The position numbers were made by a program, and so were the translations under genes. The notes beneath the pieces are model-generated. The model had not been told where the DNA came from, did not search any database, and saw only the letters and a list, made by a program, of their open reading frames with translations. A DNA stretch of 64,000 bases, from the NCBI GenBank assembly GCA_025642065.1, contig JAODUP010000573.1, positions 191,501-255,500 on the forward strand. Direction: 5' to 3'. Of this stretch, positions 52,101-62,140 are shown in pieces. Source of the DNA: Paralvinella palmiformis. Its lineage: Eukaryota > Annelida > Polychaeta > Terebellida > Alvinellidae. Within the stretch, counting starts at the first letter, position 1. Each line of letters begins with the position of its first letter.

Positions 52101-53310
52101 TGTGAGCTGTAAATCTTCAATACAAGCTCTACCTGGACTTGACAACAGTATTGCTCAGTAAACCATTCATAAAATGTTTTTAATGTTATGTTAAGAAGGG
52201 GATGCATTATATAAGCAATGCTTCAAACATACTCCTTTTCAACATTTTATATGTATTTGTTTTCATTCAAGTTTGGGTAAAAACACATTTTATTGGCCAA
52301 TCTACTAGAACATAACATGAGTAGGCAACTATCTTATAAAAGTATTTGATATGATTTGTATCGATTACAAAATACCACTATTTATTATACAGAGTGGAGT
52401 GTACTGAAGCATGTAAAGCACGACGTCGAGAATTAGATAATGATATTAAACAGTCTCGTAGAGAGCTCAAACTAAGAGAAGATCAACTCCGACAACTTGA
52501 AAGAGAAACTGAAGTACGTATAATTCTCGTCCAACATGTGATTACATTCATCTAGGAATTCTTTATTGATAAATTATATTATGTTAATTTATTCATATTA
52601 ATACTATTTGATATGATATTTATGTTTTATCTCCAGACTCTACGTCAATACAAAGATGCTCAGAATGAGACAGAGGTCCTCATGTCAGCGTTGCAGGCAA
52701 TGCAGGAGAAAAACTCACACCTGGAGAATAATCTTAGTGCTGAGACACGCCTTAAAATGGATTTGTTCTCAGCACTTGGTGATGCCAAGAGACAGGTGGA
52801 AATACAACAAGGTCGGTCATTACATAACTACACAACGTACTCTTCTAGCCAGTTAACTAATATTTACTGAGTGATAATTATGCCCTGAAAGGTTTTTAGG
52901 CAAACTATTCAGCCATTTTATTTCAGTTCATGTCTTACAGTTTCAGACAACAAATGATTTAGTTATCTGGTCAAGCCTTATTGCACCTTATTGAAGTGAT
53001 GTGGATAGAGTATGGAATTTGAATTCAGAGCAACAAATTAGTTATGTGGTGTGTGTGTTGCTTAGATTTAAATGTAGTATTTTGTCTTTAAGGTTTACTG
53101 GCACAGAAAGAGGCAGAGATCAATGAGCTTGAAAGAAAGATAGCCGAAGTAATGGCTGTCTTACCTTCAACATCTTCGTTTACCACATCAAGTTCTGGTA
53201 CAGTAGTATCTCACTTCTCTGGTACGTTCACCAACACGGGCAATGGCGTACTAACCAACAGCACGCTGAATCCCAATGCTTCGGACTACACGCCAATAGT
53301 CACTGAGTAG
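23283..53310 (+). CDS. MACO1: Macoilin (MACO1/TMEM57), 12 exons, complete
   Basis: Macoilin is an ER and nuclear-envelope multipass protein linked to neuronal excitability in worms and vertebrates. Coding exons are 23283-23362, 37021-37162, 44372-44498, 44889-45024, 47095-47161, 47299-47395, 47617-48100, 49045-49203, 51293-51472, 52393-52513, 52637-52811 and 53093-53310. All introns are GT-AG, phases join, and the total is 661 aa against 664 in human. The N-terminus MKRRNAEG is basic. Hydrophobic segments fall near residues 28-48, 75-95, 98-114, 122-136 and 163-174. The signature RFEYLWPFW lies in exon 2 and QWLFFAASTYVWVQYVWHT in exon 3. Exon 7 (about 217-377) is Ser/Thr/Asn/Lys-rich and probably disordered. 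Residues 378 to about 605 are a heptad-like coiled coil, and the Ser/Thr-rich tail is lineage-specific. Intron 1 is 13.7 kb and intron 2 is 7.2 kb. The donor of exon 11 (GTCGGT) is non-consensus. Confidence 0.97.
24570..25050 (-). pseudogene. LINE reverse-transcriptase fragment
   Basis: On the minus strand the RT palm can be followed: GLLLSVDFEK near 25010, a one-base frame break, then a block at 24964-24779 including FGPSLIKWVNVFYKDI and the TQGSRQRC region, then SPYIFLMCEELL and the catalytic box QYADDTIITI at about 24720-24670. This is the order seen in L1/Tx1-like non-LTR retrotransposons. At least two frame breaks and no endonuclease or 3' end show it is a dead, truncated copy. It lies in MACO1 intron 1 and its 3' side abuts a repeat shared with the element at 7124. 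Confidence 0.75.
25100..29110. other. MACO1 intron 1 segment without recognisable genes
   Basis: AT-rich sequence with (GA)n at 26078-26097, (TA)n(GA)n at 27007-27058 and (TA)n at 28209-28247. No coding block or complete transposon was recognised on either strand. Confidence 0.6.
29130..29480 (+). repeat. Dispersed repeat (type D)
   Basis: It opens with tttaataaagtgcccttacc and cagcaggagccattcagag, then gcaacctattccacaaagtg and tttctaatggacaccag. The same order recurs at 60407-60790 and the first part at 58847-58925. A 20-bp direct doublet (gaactatcaccatatgactt) lies at about 29296-29335. Confidence 0.7.
29849..30117 (+). repeat. 42-bp tandem repeat, ~6-7 copies
   Basis: The unit holds gtatcagatctctagccag followed by tgtctgaccccttaagtc. 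Copies vary and one is shortened. Because 42 is divisible by three it keeps a 100-codon frame open, which is not evidence of coding. Confidence 0.85.
30679..33685 (-). CDS. Second candidate antisense exon pair in MACO1 intron 1
   Basis: Exon 33685-33516 follows a strong T-rich acceptor (tttttttttcaag) and encodes 56 residues starting MFKNISLSSSKIK and ending QALILCARF, with a GTTAAG donor. Exon 30840-30679 follows a strong acceptor (gtttgtttttgtctacag), encodes 53 residues starting ADTCSSVMLNDNHSCC and including SPAGFRKDIWKMVFIESL, and stops at TAA. An ATTAAA lies about 13 nt past the stop. The two join in phase 0 and read like ordinary globular protein. The first exon lies between inverted repeats at 33090 and 33906, so it could belong to a transposon. 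It may be the 3' part of the antisense gene at 34892-43769 or a separate gene. I do not recognise it. Confidence 0.35.
31050..32640. other. MACO1 intron 1, mostly featureless
   Basis: Contains (GT)n at 31218-31241 and (TA)n at 32278-32321. A 43-codon minus-strand frame at about 31570-31700 reads MVLVMIRLQSLVKN and includes TIKKIFERWLQPCG. It looks protein-like but lacks matching splice phases. Confidence 0.4.
33090..33906. mobile_element. Inverted-repeat element around an exon-like block
   Basis: The left end ccgtagatcagcttaatttg and the right end caaattaagcaggtctacag are inverted copies flanked by TA. Subterminal ggcgaca and tttggtga motifs recur. Either one 817-bp DNA transposon or two facing MITEs. 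The minus-strand exon candidate 33516-33685 lies inside. Confidence 0.55.
34287..34350. repeat. (AC)n(TA)n compound microsatellite
   Basis: About 18 AC units followed by about 14 TA units. Confidence 0.95.
34854..34859 (-). terminator. Poly(A) signal of the candidate antisense gene
   Basis: AATAAA on the minus strand lies 33 nt after the TGA at 34892-34894. Confidence 0.4.
34892..43769 (-). CDS. Candidate antisense gene, three 3' exons inside MACO1 introns 2 and 1
   Basis: Three blocks on the minus strand join in frame with splice signals. The first, 43769-43700, has acceptor tttcctag, donor G|GTAAAA, and reads HETSLFELLHRYLNIIGLL then ITHK. The second, 35434-35376, has acceptor aatttcag, donor CAG|GTGATT, and reads QKEVDNQIQLLQSTPSQIQ. 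The third, 35098-34892, has acceptor tttttcag, starts GSKQVKLNKAKN, includes KPILWGDRPTTKW, and stops at TGA. An AATAAA lies 33 nt past the stop. The partial product is 111 aa, amphipathic and possibly coiled-coil in its first half. I do not recognise a family. The 8.3 kb intron would cross MACO1 exon 2 and both minisatellites. 5' exons were not found. A pseudogene or chance alignment of open frames remains possible. Confidence 0.4.
36139..36181. repeat. (TA)n microsatellite
   Basis: About 21 uninterrupted TA units. Similar tracts occur at 32278, 37345, 43106 and 60268. Confidence 0.95.
36556..36870 (-). mobile_element. hAT-like MITE, inverted diverged copy
   Basis: Read on the minus strand it follows 11191-11622 in order: attattgacatttttatg, tctcctcctcac, tctagctgtctga, gggatatcaagacta, then the ttccagg-rich end closing with a gagttccc terminus. 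Confidence 0.65.
37217..37241. repeat. (GT)n microsatellite just after MACO1 exon 2
   Basis: About 12 GT units, 54 bases into intron 2. Confidence 0.9.
37425..37600 (+). mobile_element. tRNA-derived SINE (type B), old copy
   Basis: A degraded A box (ggtagtgttttagagaa) and B box (gatttgagtgttgatatcc) are followed by the family tail (ccagtgccagtactaaacaa, actcaattcaacat). Confidence 0.55.
37880..38822. repeat. 50-bp minisatellite in MACO1 intron 2
   Basis: The unit starts gtgattagcatttattatac, continues gttgggatgtatcaggccgt and ends gcgatatttt. About 18-19 copies, the first eight almost identical. Copies between about 38308 and 38500 are scrambled with small deletions. The last six are clean again. 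Confidence 0.95.
39155..39240 (+). repeat. gtcaaaacccc short-period array
   Basis: Four or five units of cagtcaaaacccccYt spaced 15-18 bases, then one after a short gap. Confidence 0.7.
39245..39625 (+). repeat. Diverged duplicated ~90-bp segment
   Basis: The segment at about 39250-39335 (gaagagattactgtaattgg, gaagcctta) resembles 39500-39585 (gaagggatcattgcaattgg, ggagccttc). The copies are well diverged. Confidence 0.5.
39848..40275. mobile_element. Foldback element with arms of 15-bp subrepeats
   Basis: The two ~95-bp inverted arms (39848-39940 and 40176-40275) are each six tandem 15-bp units of the type acaaaatcYcaYNNN. The arms match closely unit by unit. The ~235-bp loop is AT-rich and non-coding. 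This is the design of Foldback-class transposons. Confidence 0.8.
40370..42800. repeat. 66-bp CpG-rich minisatellite, ~36.7 copies
   Basis: The unit starts gaacgaacgcgtcacgacgg, continues actgaaccttgtccggtcgt and ends atgtagcataattgttgctgatatta. It carries about seven CpGs in otherwise AT-rich intron DNA. Copies are nearly identical; variants occur only at tag/tat, gttgc[t/c/g]gat or gctgccgat, and atta/atga. Since 66 is divisible by three and the unit lacks stops in several frames, frames of 802 codons (minus) and 690 codons (plus) stay open. It lies inside MACO1 intron 2, and no start, splice or family signal supports translation. Confidence 0.97.
43106..43149. repeat. (TA)n microsatellite
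   Basis: About 22 TA units. Confidence 0.95.
45845..46010 (+). mobile_element. tRNA-derived SINE (type B) in MACO1 intron 4
   Basis: B box gcgggtttgaattcagcc near 45888, then tttatgggatttgattccct and the tail aggtgtgaccagttctgag. The A-box end is damaged. Confidence 0.6.
46398..46513. repeat. Foldback of gggaagaaa motifs
   Basis: Units of ttcttccc on the left half and gggaagaaa on the right half are arranged around the palindrome cccatggg at about 46475, with gaagaaagg repeats nested inside. Same general design as the 39848 element but a different motif. Confidence 0.65.
48197..48285 (+). mobile_element. Type A SINE tail in MACO1 intron 7
   Basis: tttggaggtcgctcggccca and tttagcctaaccatgtgcgc match the tail of the 63334 copy. 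The tRNA head is missing. Confidence 0.7.
49474..50283 (+). repeat. 54-bp minisatellite, 15 copies, in MACO1 intron 8
   Basis: The unit starts gattacctaccacacgtcat, continues tgttgtagttagacgatata and ends gcggtatgagctag. The array is exactly 810 bp. The first copy is the most diverged. A g/c variant (gctagGatt or gctagCatt) and gcGgtat/gcTgtat variants mark local duplications. Confidence 0.97.
50379..50570 (+). mobile_element. tRNA-derived SINE (type B), best copy
   Basis: A box tggcacagtgtttagag, B box gtgttcaaatccaactc, then gggtttgtgggatatgtta, and the tail agttatgaccagcaccgatg with attcaactgaaata. Not a functional tRNA because the stems do not pair. Confidence 0.7.
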
Positions 53311-53386
53311 TAGGCTTCTCCTTGGCTGGCAATGGGCTAGTGACGTCATGATCGGATTGACTTGTGTTAGCTGTACAAAAAATAAC

Positions 53387-53392
53387 AATAAA
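53387..53392 (+). terminator. Proximal MACO1 poly(A) signal
   Basis: AATAAA lies 77 nt after the stop codon. Confidence 0.45.
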
Positions 53393-55502
53393 AAACGACA
53401 AAATGTGGAGTTGACTTGGAGCTCTGCTTCTTAGCAACATCTTGTGACCATCTTTTTTCTTCTTTTATCTCATTTTTAATTACTGCTGTGGCTGCACACA
53501 CACACACACAAATTGTTGATACCAGGCTAAAGTTCTGTAAACAAATGGCAGTATTTAGACATCTAAAGTTAAATAAACGAACTGTTGGATTTTTCTGACA
53601 CAATCTGACATTTCTGTGTTTAGCAGATGATTTATCATTGACGTTGGTGTAGCTTCTTAATAGGATTGTGTGATCTCGTTACATTGTATCTCATTTAGTG
53701 CAGGTGAAACTGATCATTTTTTTAAATCATAATTCCACTCTAAAATGTTTGAGCAGAATTTTGGCTTTCAGTTTTTGCTTGCTCCATTTTTTGTTTTTCT
53801 TCAAAAATCACCCATCAAGAATGAAATTCTTTCAGTTGCTAACTTTGGCATCTGTAGCTTTGAGGTGGATTTGTTCAATTACACTTGCTCTCTTAAATAT
53901 ATGGTTACTGTTATGTTTACGTTAGCTGTAAAGTTGCTGGTTATGTACATTGTTTCTACATGACCAACTAGTTTCTAGCTTGTTGAATGGAAATTTGAGT
54001 AATTCCACCAATTATGGAATAGGGTTTGGCATCCATCTCACAGCTGTATGTCATTTGTAAGATTTTATTGTATAGCTGTGATCACTGCTGAATCTTGTAT
54101 GTGTTATCTTTTTTTCTGCCATTACTTTGATGTAGAATAGAAGACCTATGTTGTATTAATGTCTGCATTTGTTTGTATTAGTTTATGTCTGGTCAGATAA
54201 AGTTAGGATGCCCTATTTGACGTTAAGTCCAAATTATCATCATCCAAAAATTATTGTGACCAACTAGCTACTGATATCTGATAAACTAAGCTATTATATA
54301 AGTACTAGGTCAGTACTAATTTAGTTTGTGAAAAGAACATTGTAAACATATACAATTTGGTAACAGCTACTCGTCATCTGGATGATGCAATATTAAATGA
54401 AAGGTAGCTGTAATTGTTGGAAAAATCTGAAGTAAAGTAAACATACGTTATGGTGATGTTTGTTAATTATTCTTATTTCGTTTAGATTGTAGTTTGTTAT
54501 TTTCTGTCACTTACATAGATGGTGATGATTTAACCTGTTTTTGTATGGGCTAATGTTAATCCTGGCCAGGATGGGCCTTTGAAACTTCTGTAAAGATAAA
54601 ATTTGCTAAAGAGATTACTGAAGAGATATTGTTTTTGTTCTCATTGATAACTGGTATATTTGATGTCATATCGGAATATATTGTTATTGTTAGTAAGTTT
54701 CCAGGTACTGTAGTTTATTTTTTGTTTCCGTTCAGTGTTAACTAGTGAATTCCATTCAATGGCTTCTGGTACTTAGTCTGTGTATGTGCATGTGTAAAGT
54801 TTGTAATCAAGACTCCATCGCTATTTAAAATATTGTTTCATAATCAAACTACATTTGCGAGCAGCGGTGTGGTTCTCTCATTGCCAACCAAACGGATGTG
54901 ACCTTCCGCCCATCATCTCTTGAGGTCACACCTGGAAATGGGAGCTTGTGAAAAGCTTTACGCTGAGAAGTCACTGAATTCAACTTTACTGCTGCCAAAA
55001 CTGTGTACCCAAGTCTATGCTTCCTGCGGTACATTTGATGATGAATTTGAAAATACTCAACTTTATTTCTTTGTCAGAGCTGATGTTTTTTGTGTCGACA
55101 TCCTGCTAGTGTTCTTAGCCCACTTTATTTATCTAGGTCTGTCATAAAATTGGTGAGCAGAAGTGGAGCTCACACACTTTTTGTTCATCTAATGTTGTTG
55201 GTATATTTAAGATAATAGAGAGGTGAACTATGAGAAGTTGGGTGGGTGGTTTTCTATGCTGGAAGCTGTGTCCACAGCCATTTCACTCCAGTGACCTTTT
55301 GTCGTTGTTATAATAAAAAAGACGCTAGTCGTTCAGTAGGCGGCTTTCTTGTATTTTTGTCTTGTGACAACTGTCGACTATTTTTCGCTTTTGTGTGTGA
55401 TAGGCATCTTCTTTGTGTGTGTGAATGTTTGGTGTGCTTTTACAACAACAACACATACATATAATGATTATTTTATGGACATGACGTTGGCTTTGATTTT
55501 AA

Positions 55503-55508
55503 AATAAA
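55503..55508 (+). terminator. Distal MACO1 poly(A) signal
   Basis: AATAAA is followed by gtgtctta. It sits just before the GC-richer promoter of the next gene, a natural end for the MACO1 transcript. Confidence 0.45.
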
Positions 55509-55554
55509 ATGTGTCTTATCAAGTTCACACGCGCACTGATTTGACTAGTGTATG

Positions 55555-55740
55555 TCTTAATCGCTAGATGGCGCCAATAACAAGGATATCCGGCCCACTC
55601 ACTTATTGACCCCGCGCCATCTTGTGTGTCTGATCTGTTGGTGAAGCCCGTCCGGAGAGTTAGAAGCATTCTCTATGATATTTAGCTGGCAGCCTTGACT
55701 TGTTCACTAACTCGTCAAAATTCCGCTACAAACGCCCACA
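55555..55740 (+). promoter_or_regulatory. Promoter/5' UTR of the third gene
   Basis: This is a locally GC- and CpG-richer block with two YY1-like cores (gatggcgcc near 55568, and gcgccatcttg near 55614 reading CAAGATGGCGC on the other strand) and no TATA box. It ends at an ATG with A at -3. YY1 sites of this type mark many TATA-less metazoan housekeeping promoters. The assignment is inference. Confidence 0.5.
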
Positions 55741-58700
55741 ATGCCGCTAGCGCCGCTGGCCGACCCCTGGAAAACTGTTGTGACGGAAGAGGTTAGTACT
55801 GACTCGGCCATTGAAGACTAACAACATGGTTAGATTAAATAGACTGAGACTCGGGTAGCCTGCGCTAAATTCGTATTACAAGTCGACGATATGTTGCTAA
55901 CAGTACTCGAATGGCAGTGAAATAAAATGTCATTAGCGTTATAGACTAGAATTTGTGGTTGTCATTGTCTAGTGAAGCGCTATAGTATAGACTCTATCGT
56001 TTAATAATTGACGAGAATTTGCCCTAATTGTTTAGAGTTCTGGTCATTTGACAGTCAGTCAGTTTCCGTCCAGTTGATTCCTAAAGTTTATCGAAATTAA
56101 AGAAATAGACACTATGGAAATGATGATGTCTGTCCAGAAATATAACTTGGTATCATGACATGGATCTAGTTTTCACAAAGTCTCCATCACATAAAAGTGG
56201 TTTTCTCTTATTCTAAGTTAGTAGATCTACTTATAATGTCATAAGTTAATTAGTTATAGTCTAGATTAAGTATTCTTTGCTAAACATTGTTAGTATAGTA
56301 GACATTGGTATTCTCGGACACTGCCAGAATTCGAACACTTCGTTACAAATTCATTTGAGGCACACACAAATCAATGACATATTCACTTGACGTTCAACAC
56401 AAGACTTTCCTCTTGCCGTGAAAATTAAAAATTGTTTTGTGTAACACTCCGTTAAGATATAAAACAATTTCAATTACTCCTCCATTGTTCAGCGTAAGAG
56501 ACATTTCTTGCTCTTACGCAGTAGTAGTAAGAAGCATTTGAACCGTCTCGCAGTGTCTTTTTACTCTTATTTCGTGTGTTTTTGGCCAAACATATTGACT
56601 AATATACGATTTATTCAAATGCTGCCATTTTGAATATAATCTCAAACGCAATATGATTCGTTGAAGGTCTCCGAATACTCCAAAGAGTCCAATGCAAATT
56701 AAACGTACCTTTCAGTTTTCGGACACCACACTAAATTGAAATATCAGCTTTACAATTAAGTTGAATAGAGTTCAATGACATGAAAATAATTAAAGAAATA
56801 ATGAATAACACAATAAATTGCATGCATAGACACAAGTTATTATTTGATAATTAACAAATTCACTTTATTATATTCAGAAAACCCAAAAACTATCATCAGA
56901 AAGATGAGCAAGTACCAAATTGTGATTAGTGTCATTCTTGTTGTGGGGACTTCATGTCCTTATATTTTATTTAAATAGTATATGACATTTATTAATGGTT
57001 CCTCTGATTGTTTTCTCGATTTACAATTTATTAAAGAAATACTGAAGTGTCCGACTTTGGCCTGGTGACCAATGCACATTTATGGGAAGCATGAAGTTGG
57101 ATAAATATTTTGAAATGGATTCTACTTTTCTAATACGAAAACATAAAATTTTGTGGTTAATTATGTGTTAAGTGTCCGAAAACTGCCATATCTACTCTAC
57201 TTTATTATTTTTAATTAAATATTTTTAACTGAACTTTTAGGACCTTAAGTAATGATTAAGTCTGAGGTGTATGCCAATATTGAATGGACACAATAATTTT
57301 AGAAAAGTTTTTATTGAAGTAGACATTGGTATTTTCGGACAGTGCCAGAATTCAGACACTTCGTTACAAATTCATTTGAGGCACACACACAAATCAATGA
57401 CATATTCACTTAAAGTAATGACGTTCAACACTCCTCTTGCTGCAAAATGCTAAATTTTTTGTTTAGCACTCGGTTACAGTATAAAGGGATCGTATAAAAT
57501 ATATATTCAGGCATAATTTCCATTTATACTGGTATGTTTTCCCTGCTGGTCAACATTGAGTAGCGAAGATGACAAACGTGATCCCGCACACACATGGATG
57601 TCTGCCCACGCCATTTATCACGATTCATCGCAGTTTATTTCATTTGGTCGTAGCGCTTCTGGCGGCTATCCAGGAGCCAAACTATTCTACTATGTTTAAA
57701 TATGCCTTCCACTTTGTGAATAAGCACAACAAACCAAGTTAATGAGATGTGGATAGTTACTGATCCATACACCTCTGTTATTTCCTTGGTTGGGACTAAT
57801 CACCCTATAATGTGTGTGTTAACACATTATTAGTCATTTGTAATAAAAACATTTAAATGCACAAAAGTTTAACTAGATATGCTAATTTGATCACGAATGT
57901 TGTTTGTTTGTTGTTACATCTCTTCCTGTCATTTAGGACATACCTAGTTTATTGAGTATTCCCAGATGAATAAATTAGTTTTTAACAATAAATTAAGGAG
58001 AAAATTACAAATGTATTTTGGGGAAGTTAGACCAGTCTTAAAAACAAATTGATTGCAGGTTACATGGCCAAAAACAAATTCCAGATGGTAGGTAGGAATA
58101 AATAATAAATCGTTTTTTCATTAAACTACAAACATGCCAGTAATGATTCAGACTAGATAGATATCATACAACTTATAAGCTTGTTTCAGATATAGACTCG
58201 CTAGTATTTTCAATAGGTTTTTTACGTCATCAGATGATTACACATAAATGTAAAACCACTATTTATTTGTTAAACCCACCAACAATGTATTGAATATCAA
58301 AATTAACTGATTTGTGAACCTTTCTAAATCAATATTTATGAATAAATAAAAACTGAGCAGATATCATCCGGGATTCCCCCCCCCCACCATCAGGCATATC
58401 TTCCCTAATGATAGTTCATCCATCTTGTGATGAATATGATAATGTGTGGAACCGTTTCAAGTGAATAATGCAGACCACCAAATATGTTGCATGTGATACA
58501 ATTTATTGTTTCATTTACGGTCATTCAGTATGATAAGGAAAACATAAATCCACCACTTGCTATTGTTGTAGTACGAGTGTACACAAAACAACTGATTTGT
58601 TGAAAGATTTTTAACAAGGGTGTTGTTGCGTAGCTGAGCATCAGAACCATGTTCGTTGGCATTAAATGTCCGAGCGGTTTTGGAGTCATACGGTCAGTCG

Positions 58701-60260
58701 GGTAACCCCCAACAAGATTATTTTTAAGACTGGCCTAATTGTTCTAAGATTAAAATAAATGGGCGAATCCCATAGTAAATTTTTGTTATGGGGGAAATGT
58801 AAGTTAACGAAAAGATACTGTAAGAAATGGTGAAATTGTGAGTTCATAATAATAATAATGTATATTTAATAAAGTGCCCTTACTAGCAGGAACCATTCAA
58901 AGGCGCTGTACAAATAATATGTAATATAATAATACCCCATGTTGTCTGTATTCTTTTTATATTTCCAAGCTTGGATTGGAATCTTAGATAAGATATGACC
59001 ATCTAATAAATATTCTTTGTATTTTTTTGACCACTGATTGATAATTTGCTAGAAATATTTGAACCAAATCAACTGATCAACTGAATGTATTGACACTGAT
59101 TTAATTAATTTTATCTGTTGTTTTCTTTGACCCCTGGTCCATCATTTAAAAAATAAATATATCTTAGTGGCTGTCATGTTACCAATTGTCATAAGTCTTG
59201 TATTAGAAAAAAAGTAACCACATAATACATATTATTGTTTTTGAGGGATTATATTACCATATCCTTCAACAATGACCTTACAGAATGAACTATAATCAGG
59301 AATGTGGTATTGTGGGAGTATTACCTGTACAGTAGTAGATGTGTAAAACTAGTACAGGTTTAGTCATGTTACTGTCTTGGTGTCACTTGAGATTTGACAT
59401 CATTTCTACATCTGTATCATATTAATAATTACTGCAAGTGACATTAAAAGCCACACCTAGCTCATTAGAATGAAGCTCCTCATACCACATAATATACGAT
59501 AATCTTGTAGTTATTTTTGTTAAGATTAAGGAGTCTAGTCTACTTCATATTTGCTTTATGTTGTTTAATATAAACACATAATTTATTGTCCAAATGTTTA
59601 AGATCTTGCTACACTAAAAGGTTAGCACAGGATGAGAGTCTGTTTATATATAATGACATGTTGTTGATGACTGAGAGTAAATTTATCTATAATGACATGT
59701 TGTTGATGACTGGCTAATGTGACAGCATTTAAAACTCTGATTGTTGTGGTTGTTCATCATGGGACAGTCTAATACTAGTGAACCTTAACATATCCAGGAA
59801 ACTAGCTACCTTGATAGAAGCTAGTCAGGATCACAAACAGACAGATGATGATGATCTAGTTAATGTTTAATTATTTTCTATGCTGACTAGACTGTGACAT
59901 AATGACATCATTCAGGTTCCCCCCACATACCTAATTAAATTAACATCTATAAGGTTTCTACAAATACAGGACCCATAATGGTCACCTGAGTTTGTCATAT
60001 TTAAAGGATAGTTGATTAGATAAATTGAGGTAACAAGTTTCTTTATTAACAGTTGGTCCTGTAATGTGAAAGAAACACAATTTGAAGCTGGTTTGTGGAC
60101 ACAATAAACAATAAAAAATACTTTTTTTGCTGCCATTGATTTTAATAACTTCGTTTACTCTCCATCATAAACAAATAACATTCTACACAATTAAAAGTTA
60201 AAAATAAATTCACAAACAATTTTATTTATATATATATATATCATTTGATTAGGATCACAC

Positions 60261-60296
<36 letters not shown>

Positions 60297-60884
60297 AAAT
60301 GATAATACATAACTCAAACAAACAAGAGTTTATTATCACTCATCAAGAATTACATTTGTATTAGTAGCAAGGTTGATGTTTTCAGTCTATCAATCACTTC
60401 ACATAATAATGATAATAATATATATTTAACAAAGCATCCTTATTAGCAGGATTCATTCAAAAGCCCTATACAGTGATACCTCAAATAAGATGTATGTGAA
60501 AACTTTAAAATATAGATGTAAGATAAACATTGTTTACCAGCAGTGAAACTGAAAGTCACATTTAAGAGATTAGTTTTTTAGAAAAGATTTGAACTTTTCA
60601 AGAGACAACTCATTTCAAATATCAACTGGCAACCCATTCCATAAAGTGGGGCTGTCACACTCTATGCTTAATTGCAATCGTGTGACTCAAGTCCAAGACA
60701 CGGGTGACTCAAGTTAACTTTCTAATGGACATCATTTCTGTCAGGTATTTAGGTTAAGTTGTTATTACATCCTGGTGTCTGAGTACTTGAAGCACACCAA
60801 GTTGTATCATGTCTATATTGTTGTCTTTGTTATGTGTTTCAGTCACATTTAGCAGAGGATATGACAGTAGAAGATGCTCTACAA
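55741..60884 (+). CDS. Unidentified gene, first two coding exons (3' incomplete)
   Basis: Exon 1 at 55741-55791 reads MPLAPLADPWKTVVTEE and ends exactly at a GTTAGT donor. Exon 2 at 60843-60884 follows a tgtgtttcag acceptor, reads SHLAEDMTVEDALQ, and ends at GTGAGT. Both are whole codons (51 and 42 nt), so they join in phase 0. I do not recognise the protein. The composition is soluble and acidic, with no signal peptide. The 5 kb intron holds a duplicated block, SINE-like repeats and TA tracts. No convincing third exon was seen up to 64000, so the gene probably runs out of the window. Exon 1 is supported by its promoter-like context. Exon 2 is short and rests on splice signals and frame. Confidence 0.5.
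56294..57490 (+). repeat. Direct ~170-bp duplication about 1 kb apart
   Basis: The block 56294-56465 recurs at 57316-57490 in the same orientation (tagacattggtattctcgga, cgttacaaattcatttgagg, caatgacatattcactt) with small indels. The DNA between contains several gtgtccgaaaa motifs in both orientations. Confidence 0.8.
58847..58925 (+). repeat. Type D repeat, short copy
   Basis: tatatttaataaagtgcccttac and ggcgctgtacaaataatatg match 29150-29230. Confidence 0.75.
59636..59722 (+). repeat. ~48-bp duplicate
   Basis: Two copies of ataatgacatgttgttgatg with a similar lead-in are adjacent. Confidence 0.75.
60407..60790 (+). repeat. Type D repeat, longest copy
   Basis: Same block order as 29130-29480, ending just before exon 2 of the third gene. 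Confidence 0.65.
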
Positions 60885-61018
60885 GTGAGTGATTTATATA
60901 ATATTATATAGTTATTTGACATGTATAATAAATTATGGTGTCTAATGTCTCTTGATTATGGCTTGGAACTTGGTCTGATTATAATACACAATAACCAGCT
61001 GGTTAAATCCTATAAATG

Positions 61019-61145
61019 TGTGGCCCAATATATATTATCATCTTATTGTATCATATATTATATGTGGCCCAATATATATTATCATCTTATTGTATCATAT
61101 ATTATATGTGGCCCAATATATATTATCATCTTTCTTCTCGTATCA
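61019..61145 (+). repeat. 44-bp tandem repeat, ~2.7 copies
   Basis: tggcccaatatatattatca starts at 61021, 61065 and 61109. Confidence 0.9.
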
Positions 61146-62013
61146 TATGTAGCTGGTTATATTTTATATCATATCTAGCTAGTTCTGTTATCTCATAAAT
61201 CACTGCTCATATCATTTATCACCTTTATTATGTTATTTCATATGATAACGGGTTGAGGAATATATCACATAGAAGATGGTTATTAAATATATTATATAAA
61301 ACTGGTTGTACTATTTCATTCCTAGATTGTTATATCATGTCATATTTAAATTGTGATACAATATTATTTCTAGAAAATGTTTGTATATCACATCTAGATG
61401 ATGGTATCATATTTAGATGATGGTACCATATCATATTTATAGATATATGTATGTATTACTGTTAAAACTAACAAGCCAGCTAACTAGCTAACCTGGTGAC
61501 ATTATTTCTAACTGAATATTGTTTATTGTTCTAATTTTAGTGATTTAAACTTAACATAACAACACCTCCAGGTGACAGTCATTCACTAACTTTATTTCTT
61601 CTTGTATCATTACTCCATGTATTTTGCCAAGAACAGTAGTTTCTTGCTATCTCTTGTAATGTTTTTTCCACTTTTAATCAATCACTTGTTTTTTCAAATG
61701 TTTTCAGGAATATTTTGAAAATGTTTTAAACAATAGTCACATAGAAATGTGACTACCATGCGAAATACCAAGATTTGTATTGTGTCTAGAAGCTCTTCTA
61801 GTCCCAGGACTTTTATAACATAATATTTCTAGTAGGGATGAAAAAAAATCAAATGAGAGAAGTTTTGAAAAATAGATCTAACAGAACAATTTAAGATTTC
61901 ACAATTTATCATATCCACAAAATCTTTACTAAAAAATAAGCAATAACATAATTTGTTGCTAAAAGTTTTACCCCAAATAGTCTTTTGTCCAAGGTACCCC
62001 AATATTTGACTTG

Positions 62014-62140
62014 TTTTATTGATTGATTGATGTTTTATGGACACTTTTGTGGAGATCGTAGGCTAAATGGGGTGAGTGACCTGCAAAGGTATTGAAGCGA
62101 AGTCAAAGTTGAAACATTCTTCAGATATTTTTGTGAGGAT
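62014..62140 (-). mobile_element. Type A SINE, partial
   Basis: tgttttatggacacttttgt, taggctaaatgggg and gaagcgaagtcaaag match the tail and middle of the 63334 copy. Confidence 0.65.

Larger units (their letters stand above)
53311..55530 (+). other. MACO1 3' UTR (probable extent)
   Basis: No other gene is visible between the MACO1 stop and the next promoter. AATAAA occurs at 53387-53392, giving a very short UTR, and at 55503-55508, followed by a GT-rich stretch, giving a UTR of about 2.2 kb. Long brain-type 3' UTRs are common for this kind of gene, but which signal is used cannot be told from sequence. A palindromic TGACGTCA lies at 53341-53348. Short ORFs here (for example 53745-53963) look like noise. 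Confidence 0.5.

Noticed and set aside
53745..53963. 72-codon ORF after MACO1
   Set aside because: Lies in the probable 3' UTR, low-complexity hydrophobic translation, no splice or family support.
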